DNA from: Phlebotomus papatasi
Taxonomy: Eukaryota > Arthropoda > Insecta > Diptera > Psychodidae
DNA: 64,000 nucleotides
Assembly: GCF_024763615.1 (NCBI RefSeq)
Contig: NC_077222.1
Span: forward strand, 11,904,001 to 11,968,000
Direction of reading: 5' to 3'
The translations under genes and the position numbers were made by a program. Shown piece by piece: positions 45,403-57,010 of the stretch. How positions within the stretch are numbered: position 1 is the first letter of the stretch; the number at the start of each line of letters is the position of its first letter. The notes beneath the pieces were generated by a model. It did not search any database and had not been told where the DNA came from. It worked only from the letters and a program-made list of their open reading frames with translations.

Positions 45403-46835
45403 CATTAAAAAATATACATAATAATCCTAGATTTTATTTTTTATTTATTTTTATTTTATTTACTCTATTTTTTTAAATTGTATTTTAGTACAAGACATCC
45501 TTGAAAATCGTTCTGATTTAACTATTGTTTTCATAAAGAATTTTAAATATTAAAAATATAAAAAAAATTTAAAAAAATCTTCATGAATGCTTTAAAATAT
45601 TGCGAAATTAAATTTGAGATAGTCTTTAAAGCTCTTTTAAATTCATTAGTTCATTGACCTAATTAATACTTTCATGCTATTGTTTTTCTTTTAGATTAGA
45701 TAGAAATGACAGAGTGTGTATTGATTTCTATTTTTACCACCATCTATACCACCTTTAAACCTTGATAGGGCCCTAAGAAATGATAAAGATTTGGGGGCAA
45801 TGAAATTATAAAGTAAGTACACAATCGTTAAATGATTAAAATGATTTACCAAGTTGGAATGATTTTTAGAAATTGAAAGATATTGGAGCTATCAGTAGTT
45901 TTTGATCTTTGTTTATCAAATAAGCTGAAACATCTTCTAAGAACTAATTAAAAAAAAGGTACCGTAAGTGCGGGTGACTTTGACCCCTCCTGTTCGAAGC
46001 TTTTCTTTAATTCTAATGTTTAAGAACGGTTTTCACCAGGCAGACATGGTAGGTTGGATCGGTTAAGATGGTCTTAATGTTCTAAAGCAAAGAAAAGCTT
46101 ACGAACAGGAATTTTCTTTAAAACTTTATTTAAAGTTTAAAATTCTTTCTCCTTGATATAAGCAATTTAGTTGATGTAAATTTTTAATACGTATTATTTT
46201 CCAAGATTGTTCTTAACGTATGTTTTTAAATTAATTAAGTAATTGAGCTTTTTCAAAGATGATAGAGAGTGTGAGATCAACAAATCTTCTATAAGAGACT
46301 TATACGTAAGATCAATAAAAATCGTACTGACGCCAATCTCAACGTTTTAGTAAAGCAATTAAATATTTATTACTATGACTTTTAGTCCGTTACTCTATCA
46401 CTTACAAAAAGATAAATAAATGCAATAAATGAAAATAATGAAACAATAAAAACATTAATGAATTAAAATACTAGCAAAAAGTAGTATTTAGTCGACTCAC
46501 ATTTTAAATTACCTCAATAACATCATACTGATCGTACTTTTTTAAAGGTAATTTTTACAATTTAAGTTTAAAGAAAACTACATTATCCGGTGAAATAATA
46601 AATAAATTGTAGTAATACAAACGTTTTTATTAATGTAATGTGCGTTTTGGCTAACTTTAAAATTTTTAAAGTGTTGTTCTGTTACTAACGTGCACAACGT
46701 GCATCTTTTCAAACCGATTTTAATATTAGATTTAAGGGAAAATTACAATGCAAAAAAACAAATTTCGGGATTATAATTAAAGTTCTGCAGAAGGGCAGAT
46801 ATCTTAATCTACACTGACGTAAACAATTTATTTCG
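45403..46835. other. AT-rich sequence, no gene recognised
   Basis: A lone TACCGTAAGTGCGGGTGACT at 45960 followed by TTGACCCC looks like a repeat end without a partner. Otherwise nothing was seen. Confidence 0.4.
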
Positions 46836-47010
46836 TAAGTCAGATTTAGAATTTCGGTCTAAAAAATTATCATATTCATTTTTTTAAAATTGTATGTAAG
46901 CCCTGAAGAAGGTCCCAACCCAACCAAGGATCTAAACGTCGCGCGTCAGCCAATAAAAACATAAAGAAGAGCAAGAAAGTTTTTTTAGACCGAAATTCCA
47001 AATCTGACTC
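46836..47010. mobile_element. MITE with 30-bp inverted repeats and a hammerhead-like core
   Basis: TAAGTCAGATTTAGAATTTC, then GGTCTAAAAAA, is inverted at 46981-47010. Inside, 46903-46947 reads CTGAAGA, GGTCC, GGATC, TAAAC and CGCGTC, the order of a hammerhead ribozyme core with one core base changed. Penelope-like retroelements are known to carry such motifs. Confidence 0.65.
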
Positions 47011-47568
47011 ACTTCATATCTTAACGGTCGACTCTCAACATTGAACAACTTATTTTAGTGATTGAAAGCTAGATTTTAGTGATTGAAAACTTATAGGTTC
47101 TAGTTTGTATTCGTGATGTTTTTCAAAAATAAAAGATATTAAACCGGTTAGATATTTTGAATTCCCTTGTAACTTTTAAAAACGTTGCGTTTGAATCTCA
47201 TTTTTTTCTTTTACTTCTGAAATTTTCATCATAAAGCGTATTAAATAACTTTATATTTTATTTAAATTGCTGTTTACAAAGCAATCTTTCCCGCCATCAT
47301 TAGACCATTGAACCATTAGACAAAGTCGAAAATCTATCATATTTACGGTTTTACCCGAGATACCTTAGCAGGAATATATGGCACAGCAAGAAGGTTTTAT
47401 TCCAGGAACGAACCATTGGGAGTATTTTCCAGGATTTAGGATACCATAGCACAATTGTATGACTTTTTATAGGAACCTCACTTTGATTTAAATAGACTAA
47501 CGTAGTAGATACGTTGGGTACAAATTGGAATCGCATCTAAATTGGAATTTTGAGATATCTCACTGTTC
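47011..47568. other. AT-rich spacer
   Basis: No gene or shared repeat was seen. The frame 47351-47536 (minus) is not recognisable. Confidence 0.4.
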
Positions 47569-47800
47569 TGGACGGTGCCGACTGAAATCCCGAAAGCCAA
47601 AATCCTTAAACCCAAAATCCCGAAAAGTCAAAAAACTGAAGAGACAATACCCGTGTGGTTGAAAATCTGGAAAAGCCAAAATCCGAACGCTAGAATCCGG
47701 AAAACGAAAATCTCTAAACCAGAATCCCAAAAATGCCAAAAACAATGAATAATAAAATTGTAAAATTATAGGTTTGTTACAGGATTTAACCGTTTTTAAT

Positions 47801-48053
47801 ACTAAACCTATCAAGACCATTAAAATTGACCAGTTTAAAAACCTTTTAAAATTAACACATATTTTAACGGTACAATATCGCTATTAAACTTTATAAATTT
47901 CTTAAAGTATTATGTACAACGTAGTTTTCAGAGTTTGTATTTTAATTTTTTCCTCTTTTCCAAGAAAAATTACTTGAGTATCCTACCTACCCTGGTCTGC
48001 CATTTGACCGAGCGTGCTACCAATAACGACCAAAAACGGTCGGTAGGTTTAGT
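47801..48053. mobile_element. MITE with ACTAAACCTA ends (family BB), flanked by TTAA
   Basis: The left end ACTAAACCTATCAAGACCAT and the inverted right end ACTAAACCTACCGACCGTTT pair. TTAA occurs just outside both ends (TTAAT on each side). A TTAA target is the piggyBac signature. A diverged copy in opposite orientation is at 59337-59570. Confidence 0.7.
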
Positions 48054-48269
48054 GTTAATTCAATTGGAATTTAAATCTTCTTTCAAATACCATAAAATTC
48101 AATGGCAGCCTAAATCCCGAAAGCCAAAGTCTGATCGCCAATATCTTAAAATAAAAAATCTCAAAAACGAAAATCTTGAAAACCAGAATCCTAAAAAGTC
48201 AAAAAAAAAGAAAAAATGTGAAATTGCAAAATTATAAGTTCGTTACAGGATTTAACCGTTTCTGATTTA

Positions 48270-48508
48270 GGGCAGAATCATATTGACAGTCAAATACTCA
48301 CCGTCACCGTCAAAGCCCCACCATTTTCCTGAATTTATCCATTTTCATTGCATTCTTACGTAATTTCTAAATTTACCGTATTATGTTATCTCACACTCGG
48401 TGGAACCAGATGAAAATAATAAAGAAAAATCGAAGAAATAAAACGAAAATGCGATAAACGGTGAACAAAAAAAACTTTACGATTAATCACTTGTACAGTT
48501 TTTCAGTG
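48270..48508 (+). mobile_element. Family G MITE, copy 3, 3' truncated
   Basis: After TA (48268-48269) GGGCAGAATCATATTGACAG begins a copy collinear with 33063-33474 to about the central hairpin, then breaks off at the third minisatellite block. Confidence 0.75.
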
Positions 48509-49189
48509 AGAGGCAGAGTTCCGAACGTCTTAATCACGAATGGGTTGAAACCCCGAATGGGTCGAAATCCCGGACACGTCGAAATCCCTAATAAGTCAAA
48601 AATATAGAAGAGCCAAAATCTCGTAAGCCAAAATCAGGAAAAGGATGAAATTATACAGAGGATAACGTGTAGAATAATTTTCCAAATCACTGAAAATTAT
48701 CGTTTGCCACTAATAAAGCGCGAGTGCAATCGTGGGAATAGCTATGACCGTTATGATGAATTCAAGGGTGGAATGATAACTTTTCGACACTATCGAATCG
48801 ATATTCTCTATAAATCTATATCTGTTAGATTAAGTGAATGTCGACTTTTTATGGATTGTTGGGCCATTCATTGCGACATTATTAAAAGAATGAGACTTTT
48901 GATAAACATCTATATTAGTTACAGGTAGTGCAGCTATCGTTTAAAGTTTTCAGAATCGACAGTCGATAGTATTGAAAATAAGTTATAATGTCACTGAAAA
49001 ATACTTCTGCCCCATAGATGAAAAATGGAATTATTAACTAGTATTTTGGTTTTCGGGATTTCGTATTTTCGGAATTTTGACTTTTTTTTGAATTTTGGGC
49101 TTTCGGGATTTTAGCTTCCTGGACTTCGGTTTTTGGGATTCTCGGTTTTAGGATTTTGACCGACACTCGTTTTAGGTAGACAAAGTGAA

Positions 49190-49301
49190 AAAGAAGACCA
49201 CTACGAATTAAACTCTTGTTCTTTTGCTTATCTAAAACTGTAAGAAAATTTCAAAAAAAAAATTCAATTAGGGTCCCGAATCCAATTACCCCATTTTACC
49301 C
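49190..49301 (-). mobile_element. Solo end of a family Q-like MITE
   Basis: The right end ATTACCCCATTTTACCC is followed by TA (49302-49303). Inverted, it reads GGGTAAAATGGGGTAATTGG and its body matches 23540-23615. Confidence 0.6.
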
Positions 49302-49303
49302 TA

Positions 49304-52078
49304 AGGCTTTAAATTAATTAGGTTCTTGAGAAGTTATTGTTTTGAAATTTGTATCAAATCCATCTGTTACAATGACCAATTTTTATATATCTCAAAGTAT
49401 CGGTAAACTTACACCTTGGACTATACTCCTTACTTCCGAATTGTGAGAACGTGATCAAAGCCTGCATCCTAGTCAAGTTCGCAAGTTGAGATTATTTCCG
49501 CCACTTACGATGCAAACTGGTGCAATGTTTTGCCAAATGTTCTCGAGTTGGGAGAGCAATTGAGAGGCGATGCTTTAGGAAATACATTTGACATTTATTG
49601 CGGAAATGGCTCCACGGCAAAAGTCACAGTTGTTGCGCACTTTTTGAGTGGCACGAGCATGCATTTTCCAACAATGTTTTTAGTCACTGACGATCATACT
49701 TTTTCTCTATTTATTTATGTTTTTTTTTGCTTTAGTGCCATGAGTGTTGTTCAACTCCGAGGCCAGTATATCTAATATTGTTTTGAGTTTAATATCCCGT
49801 AATGTGTATTACAGATAAATTAAGATTACTCATTATACTCCTATTGTGTTTAGCATTATTTATTATGCGACGTCTCTCACTTGGGCTTTTTTTTAATGTG
49901 CGGCCACATGAGCTGAAATATAAATTAATATCACTTTGGGGTAATGACGCACGTGTGTTTAAAAAGAAGTATATACAGAGACTTTTATTGCCAGACAAAA
50001 TATTATCCACGTAGATTTTTCCATCATCATTCATTTTTATTTTTTTTTGGAAGTTAAAATAGGCTTTAAGGTTTAATTGTCTTTTGCGGCAGTTTACGAA
50101 AAAAAAAAAATAATACAATCAACAATCTCTCCTGTGCAAATGATGCTTCTATGGAGGTGATTTCTTTTGGGGAATTTTCATAGTAAATTTCCTAATTTAT
50201 GAAGCATTTAATACAGTAAACTCTTTCTAAGCTTGTAGTCTGGTGTCTTGGGCTCCATTAATTTTTATCCGCCCTCCACAAAAAATTTTTTTTGATGTCT
50301 ATTTTTATCAATAAAGAAATCTCGCCTCTATTTTTGCCTCCTCTTCTCTCACTAAAAAGCCATTTTTAATAAAATACCAAACACATCAAAAAACCGACAC
50401 CTTTTTCCTCTCCATATCGCCATCATATTTTTCTTGCACAATGTTTGCTTTGAACTTTAATTCCTCACGTTGATTGCAGTGAAAATGTCCATGAAACAAT
50501 TATCAATTGAAAAAGACAGTTGTTTGCCGAATGGAAAAATAATAATGAGGTATACGATTTAGTGACATTAACAGAAAATTGACTTTGGCTTATGGGATGC
50601 GGTTTGGCAAGAGCATAGGTGCCCCAGAGAATGGAGCAATTAGGCACTATTTTGAAGTTTGTCTCTTTTATCACCTTCGCAAGAGCTGCAATTTCACAAT
50701 TCTCCCCGACAAACGTACAACATCCCACCTTGACACAGTGAATTTTTCGTGATTTGTGGTTAGGAGAAGAAGAAATAATACTATTAAAAAAAAATACAGC
50801 CATATCCACCATGACACTTGGAAGTTAATCAATTGAAATATCGATTGGACGTTTATATAGGAAATTCAATTAGAGATCAATAATTGTGCTCTTAGGTGTC
50901 TAATATTGGCAGTTGCCATGTGTGAAAAGTTGAGCAAGAGAAGTGCTCGTTTGATTACTTACCGCCACGACTTTTCATATGCCTCCTCATCATCGGCCTG
51001 AACCATCCATACAATGCTGAAAACCTTGAACTTCCAGGTACAATTGTGGCTTTTCTTGTTGCTGCTCACACTCTCTCATTTCGAGGCCCTGAATCGTGCA
51101 CAAGTCCCAAAGGAAGAGGCACTATGCTGTATACATTATGTGAGATTTGTGTTGTAAATCTGTCAGTCAATTGGACACGGATGATTGTATCTTTTTCACA
51201 CCAAGTCTCCACCAGAAACTCTCCAAAAACACGATGCTTGCGGTGAGAGTCACAATTGGTTGCAAAGAACAATTACTGGAGCGAGTTATAGCTTTGAGGC
51301 TTTTCGAGAGGTTGCAGCTGGATTAAATCAAAAGCAGTGATATAGGTTCAAAATAAAATTTTACAGATCTGTTCGTTTTGATTTTGAATTTTAGAACGAT
51401 TGCATATCCTATTTAGGGTCACTGCCCTCTAGCCAGTTTGACACAGATTCACTGCGCTTGGGACTAATATCTTTCGAGTACAACTAGTAACGTGTTAAAT
51501 CATTAATTGATCCCTGTTTATATTGAATATAAAAAAATACCAATTTTTTTCTAATTTTGAGAATTAGAACCGGTGATATGACCATTTGATAATTAAATTA
51601 TTGACCCCTTATAGCTCTGGTCATAGGGGCTTATATCTTTTTTCTAATTGAAATCTCTTAGGCCTAGCTAAGTATCTTCTATTTACTTCTAACCATATCT
51701 ACCAACATTCAATTTTTGTCGAGAATCGCTTGTCGATATCTCTTTCGAAACTTTTGTACTACGGACGGGACAGGCCAACGGACGGGACGTCCACAAAAGT
51801 TGATTTTTAGCGCATATGATATTTGTGATCTATGAGTGTCAAAACGCGTAAATTCAAACTTTGGGCCTGATCTGACGATCCTACCTCGAACCTAGAACCA
51901 CAAAATATGTAAAATAAATGGATTTATGATTTTTGCCTTATGTTGAAAAGCTTTAGTTTTATAAAAGACCATTTTATGTATTAGTATTAGTCAAAATCGG
52001 TCTCAGTGTCTTCTAAGATTTTGTCAATGGCGGACTAGGGAATGGAGTGGGGAATCACACCTGAATGGTATAGTTTAA
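49304..52078. other. Complex island (about 49420-51330), then AT-rich DNA
   Basis: The largest repeat-poor stretch of the right half. It holds the exon candidate at 50963-51016 and several overlapping frames without recognisable domains. 51400-52070 is ordinary AT-rich sequence. Confidence 0.4.
50963..51016 (-). other. Candidate 54-bp exon with strong splice donor
   Basis: On the minus strand a possible acceptor (AAGGTTTTCAG) is followed by 54 bp and a strong GTAAGTAA donor. Two frames are open: one reads IVWMVQADDEEAYEKSWR, the other LYGWFRPMMRRHMKSRG. The internal ATG before VQADDE could also be a start in a first exon. Neither reading is a protein I recognise, and the acceptor is weak. 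The surrounding island is repeat-free, which is mildly supportive. Confidence 0.25.
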
Positions 52079-52221
52079 TGCCTCTACACATCGCAAGCAA
52101 TTTTCGTCAAAAATTTCATTTTTGATACAATTTTGACGCTTCCACCTACAACAGCACTGCCTTCAATTTTCTTCAAAAAAAGTGTTTTTTGACAAAATTG
52201 CTCCCAATGTGTAGAGATGTT
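52079..52221. mobile_element. Family U MITE, copy 2 (143 bp, TAA duplication)
   Basis: TAA flanks it at 52076-52078 and 52222-52224. The left end TGCCTCTACACATCGCAAGC and the inverted right end ACATCTCTACACATTGGGAG pair. The interior TTTTGACGCTTCCACCTAC corresponds to 30062-30201 read in the opposite orientation. Confidence 0.85.
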
Positions 52222-52224
52222 TAA

Positions 52225-52824
52225 ATAAATACAACAATAATCTTAGACAGAATCATTAAAATCCTTAGTGTATGATCTAAAACTTAATGAAGTGTTTTAC
52301 TTAAAACAATCAGTCCAGCATCTACTGTTCTGCAATTAGGCTCTTCGAATCCTTTTGCAAAAAACAACTGGACTATATTACTGTTCAAATTAACTTGGTG
52401 CAGATCTAGGGTTATTAAAAAATACTAGGACTTTGATATATCTCAAGTTTGTATTGCAATATCGAATTTCCGTTTCAATCATTTCCGGAATGGAACACCG
52501 GTGTCCCAAAAATAGAAACTGATTTTTTGGACTATTTATAGGGCAAAATGACTTTGCATAGCTAAAAATAAATGTTTTTGTTTTTTGGAACACCGGCACT
52601 GCTTTATCCACTGACCCACTTGAGGCTAATGAAGGCTTTAAATACCTAGAAATAATCTCGTAAAAGGCAACTCTAAACCATAATACTTTGGCATTTTAAA
52701 GACTAAGATCATTTTATTGATTTAGAGGTTGTAATGTCGATTAAGGTCTCTAATCTAGAATTTTTCGAAAACAAGCAGTTTCAGGGGTCTATCCAAACTA
52801 GTTATGTATATTGAAAGAATCCTA
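52225..52824. other. AT-rich spacer, no gene recognised
   Basis: The frame 52390-52611 (minus) shows no domain. Confidence 0.4.
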
Positions 52825-52995
52825 AAACGGTTTTTAGTCTAGGGATTCAGCCCAGTATTTTATCAAAATCTATTAGTTTAATTACTCTTAATAAATAGTT
52901 CTACCTCAGAAGTCGCAAAAACCTGATTTATTCAGGAATTATAGCAGATTCACCATATGGTTAAATCTTAGGTTTGAAGCCCGTATAAGGATCCT
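52825..52995 (-). mobile_element. Family J MITE, copy 4 (diverged)
   Basis: GTCTAGGGATTCAGCCCAGT at the left and CCATATGGTTAAATCTTAGG, then TTTGAAGCCCGTATAAGG, at the right match family J in reverse orientation; the middle is poorly conserved. Confidence 0.65.
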
Positions 52996-55450
52996 AATCT
53001 ACAATCTTCACAAAACTCTCTTTCGTTAAGAAATTATTAAAGTTACTTTATGCGTGAAATCTTATACGGTCCTTAGGCGTAAGGTTTAAATTTTTCTTAA
53101 TCTCTAAAATTTATTATATTTAGAAATTAAGGGTCTATGGACGCTTTCTGGCCTAAACCAGTTTTCAAAAAAAAAAAAAAAACGTTTCTGGTGTGAATAC
53201 CGTTTTAGGCCAGTTTTTTTTGCAATTCTAGTCTCTTTGGTTAGATATATAAAGCGATTTCAGTTCAGCCGAAAATTGTAATAAACTGGCTAGACACTCG
53301 AAAATTAGGAATATGATATCCTGTTTTCTCCGTCCATTTTAAAAAGAGTTGAAATATCAATTAAATTAGATTCGGTTAAATCCTTTAATGAACTGATTAT
53401 ACAACTACAACATTTTGTAATTTACTGTTTTTGTTGATTATTCTTAAACTTACTATAATTTTTAAAAATTACTATTAGGAGTAATATATTTCAATGAAAC
53501 CTAAACAAGTCCATAATCTGATGTAATAAATAAACACTTTAAAATCCGAAATTTTTTTTCTCATTTTCAAATTCTAAGCATTTTAGGTTTTAATTGAATT
53601 TGTTTATTGGCCAAAAAAATTGGGCAAAAATGCTTTTGCAATATTAATAAGATTGCTGTTATTGTAGATATTACAACTAATTTCAATCTTAAAGCTTTGC
53701 GTGCTCAGCTGGATTATATTAATACCCTGTATAATAATTATTATTGACTTTTCTATAACCATTTTGAAGCACGACCTTTCTCACACCTTTTGCCAAAAAT
53801 AGCACCCTACAATTTAGTCAGAAGTGAAACATTTCATGGACCTTTATCACCCATTGAAATTCCCACACATTTTTCTGCGTACGATGAACCCTGAAAAAAA
53901 TAAATCCGGCAATTTCCAATTGAAATGGCACCTCCCGGTGGGTTCATTCGCATATATCGGAACGAGAAAAGTCATTTGGAGGAAAAAAAATGCTGTGGAT
54001 AGGTTCTCGCATGAAAATTGCATGTGGTATATGGGGTTCAATTAAATAGAGCCTAATGTGGATAATTTGAGTCACGAATAGAAGCAGAAATTGTCTTCTA
54101 ATCAATGTGGCTTGTAACATAAAAAAGTCATTTATCTCTTAATCCCATGATTGTTGTATAAATTGTAACAATATTTTGCAATTTTGCCTGGAAATTGCAT
54201 TTGAAAATAGCAAAATCGTGATAATCGTTTTTCCAAGTCTCTCTCCCACCTCAAACTCCCTGCGTTTAGTGTTCTGACCAATGTGAAAATGTCTAAATAG
54301 TGTCATGATTTTTTTTCTCTTCAGCATCTAACACCAATTGTACAACAATGTTTTTTTTTTGCAGAGCTAGTCCACCCGCTCGATGGAGCTGCCCTGTCCT
54401 GAGGTTGTCTACAAAAGTGGTGTTCATATCAATTCACTAGACATTTGAGAGCTTCTCGTGCAATAGAATTCTATTCCTTCCTCTTTGGGGCCCACTATAC
54501 AATGTTGTGGAATAGTGCGACCACGGAGACTCTGGAGTAATTTCGCGCCAAGTGACATTGACAATCTCGACAGTATCAATTATTGCTCTCGACACAAGAG
54601 ACCCAACAAAAGCATCCAATCTCAACCTCCTTTGGTCCCTTGGTACCCTGCTCTCATGACAGCAAGGGAAAAAAAAAGAACAGAATCTCAAACCTTGAAT
54701 TTATATCACGACTTTCGGACGGATGATTGGTCTTGGTGAACAACTCCCGGCCACTGTTGCTTCGCCAGACAATGAGATCCAAAATGTAAGAGTTGGGAGA
54801 TCTACCGAGATGCCCTGCTGGTGAGCACCACACATGAAAATTTATGTAATTTATGCCGTGAAATGAAAAGAGAGACACGAATGTTTTCAGCTACTGTGCT
54901 ACACAAAATGCCTCGGTCTTCCACACAACAATGATGCTGATGATGATGGTGCTTGTCTCCATATGGGGTACCCCATCAGCTCCAATTCAGCTGAGACACA
55001 CCTTCGGATCTATTTTCCATTGTGATGGCCATATCCCAGGAGAAAGAAAATCTCCATACCAATTCAAATGGACCCATTCACTAGTCGTGGTAATTTTATT
55101 AGCTGCTAAGATGTCACACTGAGGAGACACTTTAGTGCTGTGCCAGTGGAAAGTAAGAGATCTTCCTGGTTTTCACTGGGTGGAAGCACACGGAAAGAGG
55201 AGATGATCAATTGCCCAAAGTTCATTGTTCGATTTAAATTTTCACACGGAACATTCAAATAAACTCCGCTGTAATGTCAATTTGAGATATATCAAAGTCT
55301 TTGGGTTTTTAAATTAGTCTAGATCTACAATACGCTAGTTTGATCTGTAATATAGTCTAGTTCTTTCCTACCAAAGGATTTTCCAAGCCTAATTTACTAA
55401 CAGTCAATACTGGCTCAAATGTCTCAATGATCAAAGACAAAAAATATTCG
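52996..55450. other. AT-rich sequence, then complex island (53740-55220)
   Basis: 53150-53215 has a 16-A run between TGGCCTAAACCAGTTTT and CGTTTTAGGCCAGTTTT, a small imperfect hairpin. The island beyond 53740 is repeat-free with overlapping frames on both strands (53824-54045, 54437-54691 minus, 54485-54739), none recognisable. Confidence 0.4.
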
Positions 55451-55452
55451 TA

Positions 55453-55642
55453 GGGAAAAGCGCGGTACCTTCGGACAACTCAATTTTTTTCTATGTATCT
55501 AATGGATTTGACACATGGCTCTATCTTGAAAATTTGAGGCATAGGACTAGATATTAAAATATAATATTATAATAGACAAAATTCACTAAAAACATATTGA
55601 AAAAAGAAATTGTTCGAAGTTTGAATAATCATAGAACGTAAC
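55453..55642. mobile_element. Family B MITE, copy 4 (right end lost)
   Basis: After TA (55451-55452) GGGAAAAGCGCGGTACCTTC starts the element. TATTAAAATATAATATTATA and AAATTGTTCGAAGTTTGAAT follow as in other copies, but the final CCGAAGGTACCGCGC is missing. Confidence 0.75.
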
Positions 55643-56085
55643 TTTAAGAAATACAGTTTCATAACTAAAACTAAATACGAGGCAATTTGGTAATCTACAT
55701 ACAGTGATAATCCTGCTTTTGTGTTCTTGAGAAAAACAGAAGATGCACGTTAGCAAATGTCTAGAGTTAGATATATTGCAACAATTCTATCTTTAGAACC
55801 ATTTGATATTCAAAAATTCCAGTTAAATGCAGATGAAGTTATTATAGAATTAAATGTTCTTTTTAATAAACCATAAATATCTTCTGGAATGGTAAATTAG
55901 GATCTAACAAGTCTTTGAATTTTTAAATAAATCAAGAATTGCATTAGAGCTGACTCAAATGCTACACATTCAAATTCTTTTTTTTTTGTACTTAAGAATT
56001 CTAGAAGCTGAGTTTCCAAAAGGTATATAATTATCCTTGGGATTTGTACAATGAATATAAATTGTGCATACCATTTCATTTCCTA
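55643..56085. other. AT-rich spacer
   Basis: No gene or shared repeat was seen. Confidence 0.4.
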
Positions 56086-56280
56086 ATGCCTCCGGCACAC
56101 CTTTTAGTTCGGTAAACTTTCATGAAATCAAATTCACGTCCTTTCTTTCTCAAAAGATTTGCATACATAAGTCTATCCTACTATTTCGAGTCCAAATTGA
56201 ACTGAACTAAATTTAATTTGGTGTGATGTTCAAAAGAAGAAGAGTGCAAAAGAGTGCAAAAGAGTAGGATAGACATATAA
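56086..56280 (+). mobile_element. Family M MITE, copy 2, right part lost
   Basis: ATGCCTCCGGCACACCTTTT, ATGAAATCAAATTCAC and CCTTTCTTTCTCAAAAG match the left half of 26906-27160. GGTGTGATGTTCAAAAGAAG follows. GTGCAAAAGAGTGCAAAAGA is a short internal duplication. It ends where the family J copy begins. Confidence 0.7.
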
Positions 56281-56490
56281 AGTTTCAGACGTAAGGCTTA
56301 GCCATATGGCTTAACTGCTATAATTTCTTATCAGTTAAGATTTCTTCGAAATTTTACTTAGAATTGAATTATCAAGGACAAATGATCCAATCTGATTCCA
56401 AAAAGCCAATAAAGTTAGTTGCTATATTAGAATTATGAGACCTTCGGAAACTGGGCTAAACCTCTAGTCTGAAGACCGCTATATGCTAAA
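56281..56490 (+). mobile_element. Family J MITE, copy 5
   Basis: CAGACGTAAGGCTTAGCCAT, GGCTTAACTGCTATAATTTC and GGGCTAAACCTCTAGTCTGA are present in family order. It shows the empty version of the site occupied by the family T element in copy 3. Confidence 0.8.
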
Positions 56491-56837
56491 CTTTTATGAA
56501 AAAAACAACAATTTCTGGAAAAAACTTTAAATAAAAGTTGAGAAAGTTATAAATTATTTTGTAATACAACTAAAATTAAAAAAAAAACTATAGAATCTGC
56601 TTATACATTTATAGGTATTAAAAAAATAAAATTATTTACCTTTCTTACTTTGATGTTCGATCAGATTTTGCACACCCGACCATTTAAATACTTTAATTTC
56701 TTTTATTATTTTTAAAAATTCAAACAATTATTTTTTTAAATGTATTTTAGTTGATATCAGTAAGAATATTTCAGAAACACTTTCTGTTCGTTGCGTTTGT
56801 TTGACCGATACCGGACTAGGCTTTTATAAAGCTTTAA
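56491..56837. other. AT-rich spacer
   Basis: Nothing was recognised. Confidence 0.4.
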
Positions 56838-57010
56838 TCCCTTAAGGACGAGTGGTATACCGGTAGTGGCTCTATGACTATGAGGTCTTGGGTTCAAAGC
56901 TGAGCAACAGCAGAAAAAGATTTCTCATGCCATATCGGCTTTGAATTCGTCCAGTGAATGAATGAATAGTAATGTCAATGGTGCATATTGACAAAAAAGT
57001 GAACCGCCTA
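56838..57010 (+). ncRNA. tRNA-derived SINE-like sequence
   Basis: GGACGAGTGGTATACCGGTA resembles a D arm, and TCTTGGGTTCAAAGCTGAGC contains an exact box B consensus (GGTTCAANNC) at the expected distance. The body continues with TGAATGAATGAATAGTAATG and CATATTGACAAAAAAGTGAA. Moderately complex sequence continues to about 57310 and may belong to the same unit. Confidence 0.5.

Larger units (their letters stand above)
47569..49167. repeat. Composite of CCCGAAAGCCAAAAT minisatellites, direct and inverted
   Basis: Blocks at 47575-47720, 48105-48225 and 48515-48645 repeat words such as AATCCCGAAAGCCAAAATCC on the plus strand; the block at 49040-49160 has the same words on the minus strand (GGGATTTTAGCTTCC, GGATTTTGACCG). 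The outer ends GTGCCGACTGAAATCCCGAA and, inverted, GTGTCGGTCAAAATCCTAAA resemble each other. Both of the first two blocks end with AAATTATARGTTYGTTACAG followed by GATTTAACCGTTT. Inverted arrays of short repeats are typical of Foldback-type elements. Confidence 0.65.

Noticed and set aside
47569..48645. CRISPR-like array of short repeats
   Set aside because: The repeats are degenerate, have no constant spacer length and lie in eukaryotic DNA; they are minisatellites.
54437..54691. 84-codon minus-strand frame (DAFVGSLVSRAIIDTVEIVN) as a gene
   Set aside because: It overlaps an equally long plus-strand frame, has no recognisable domain and no clear splice or start context.
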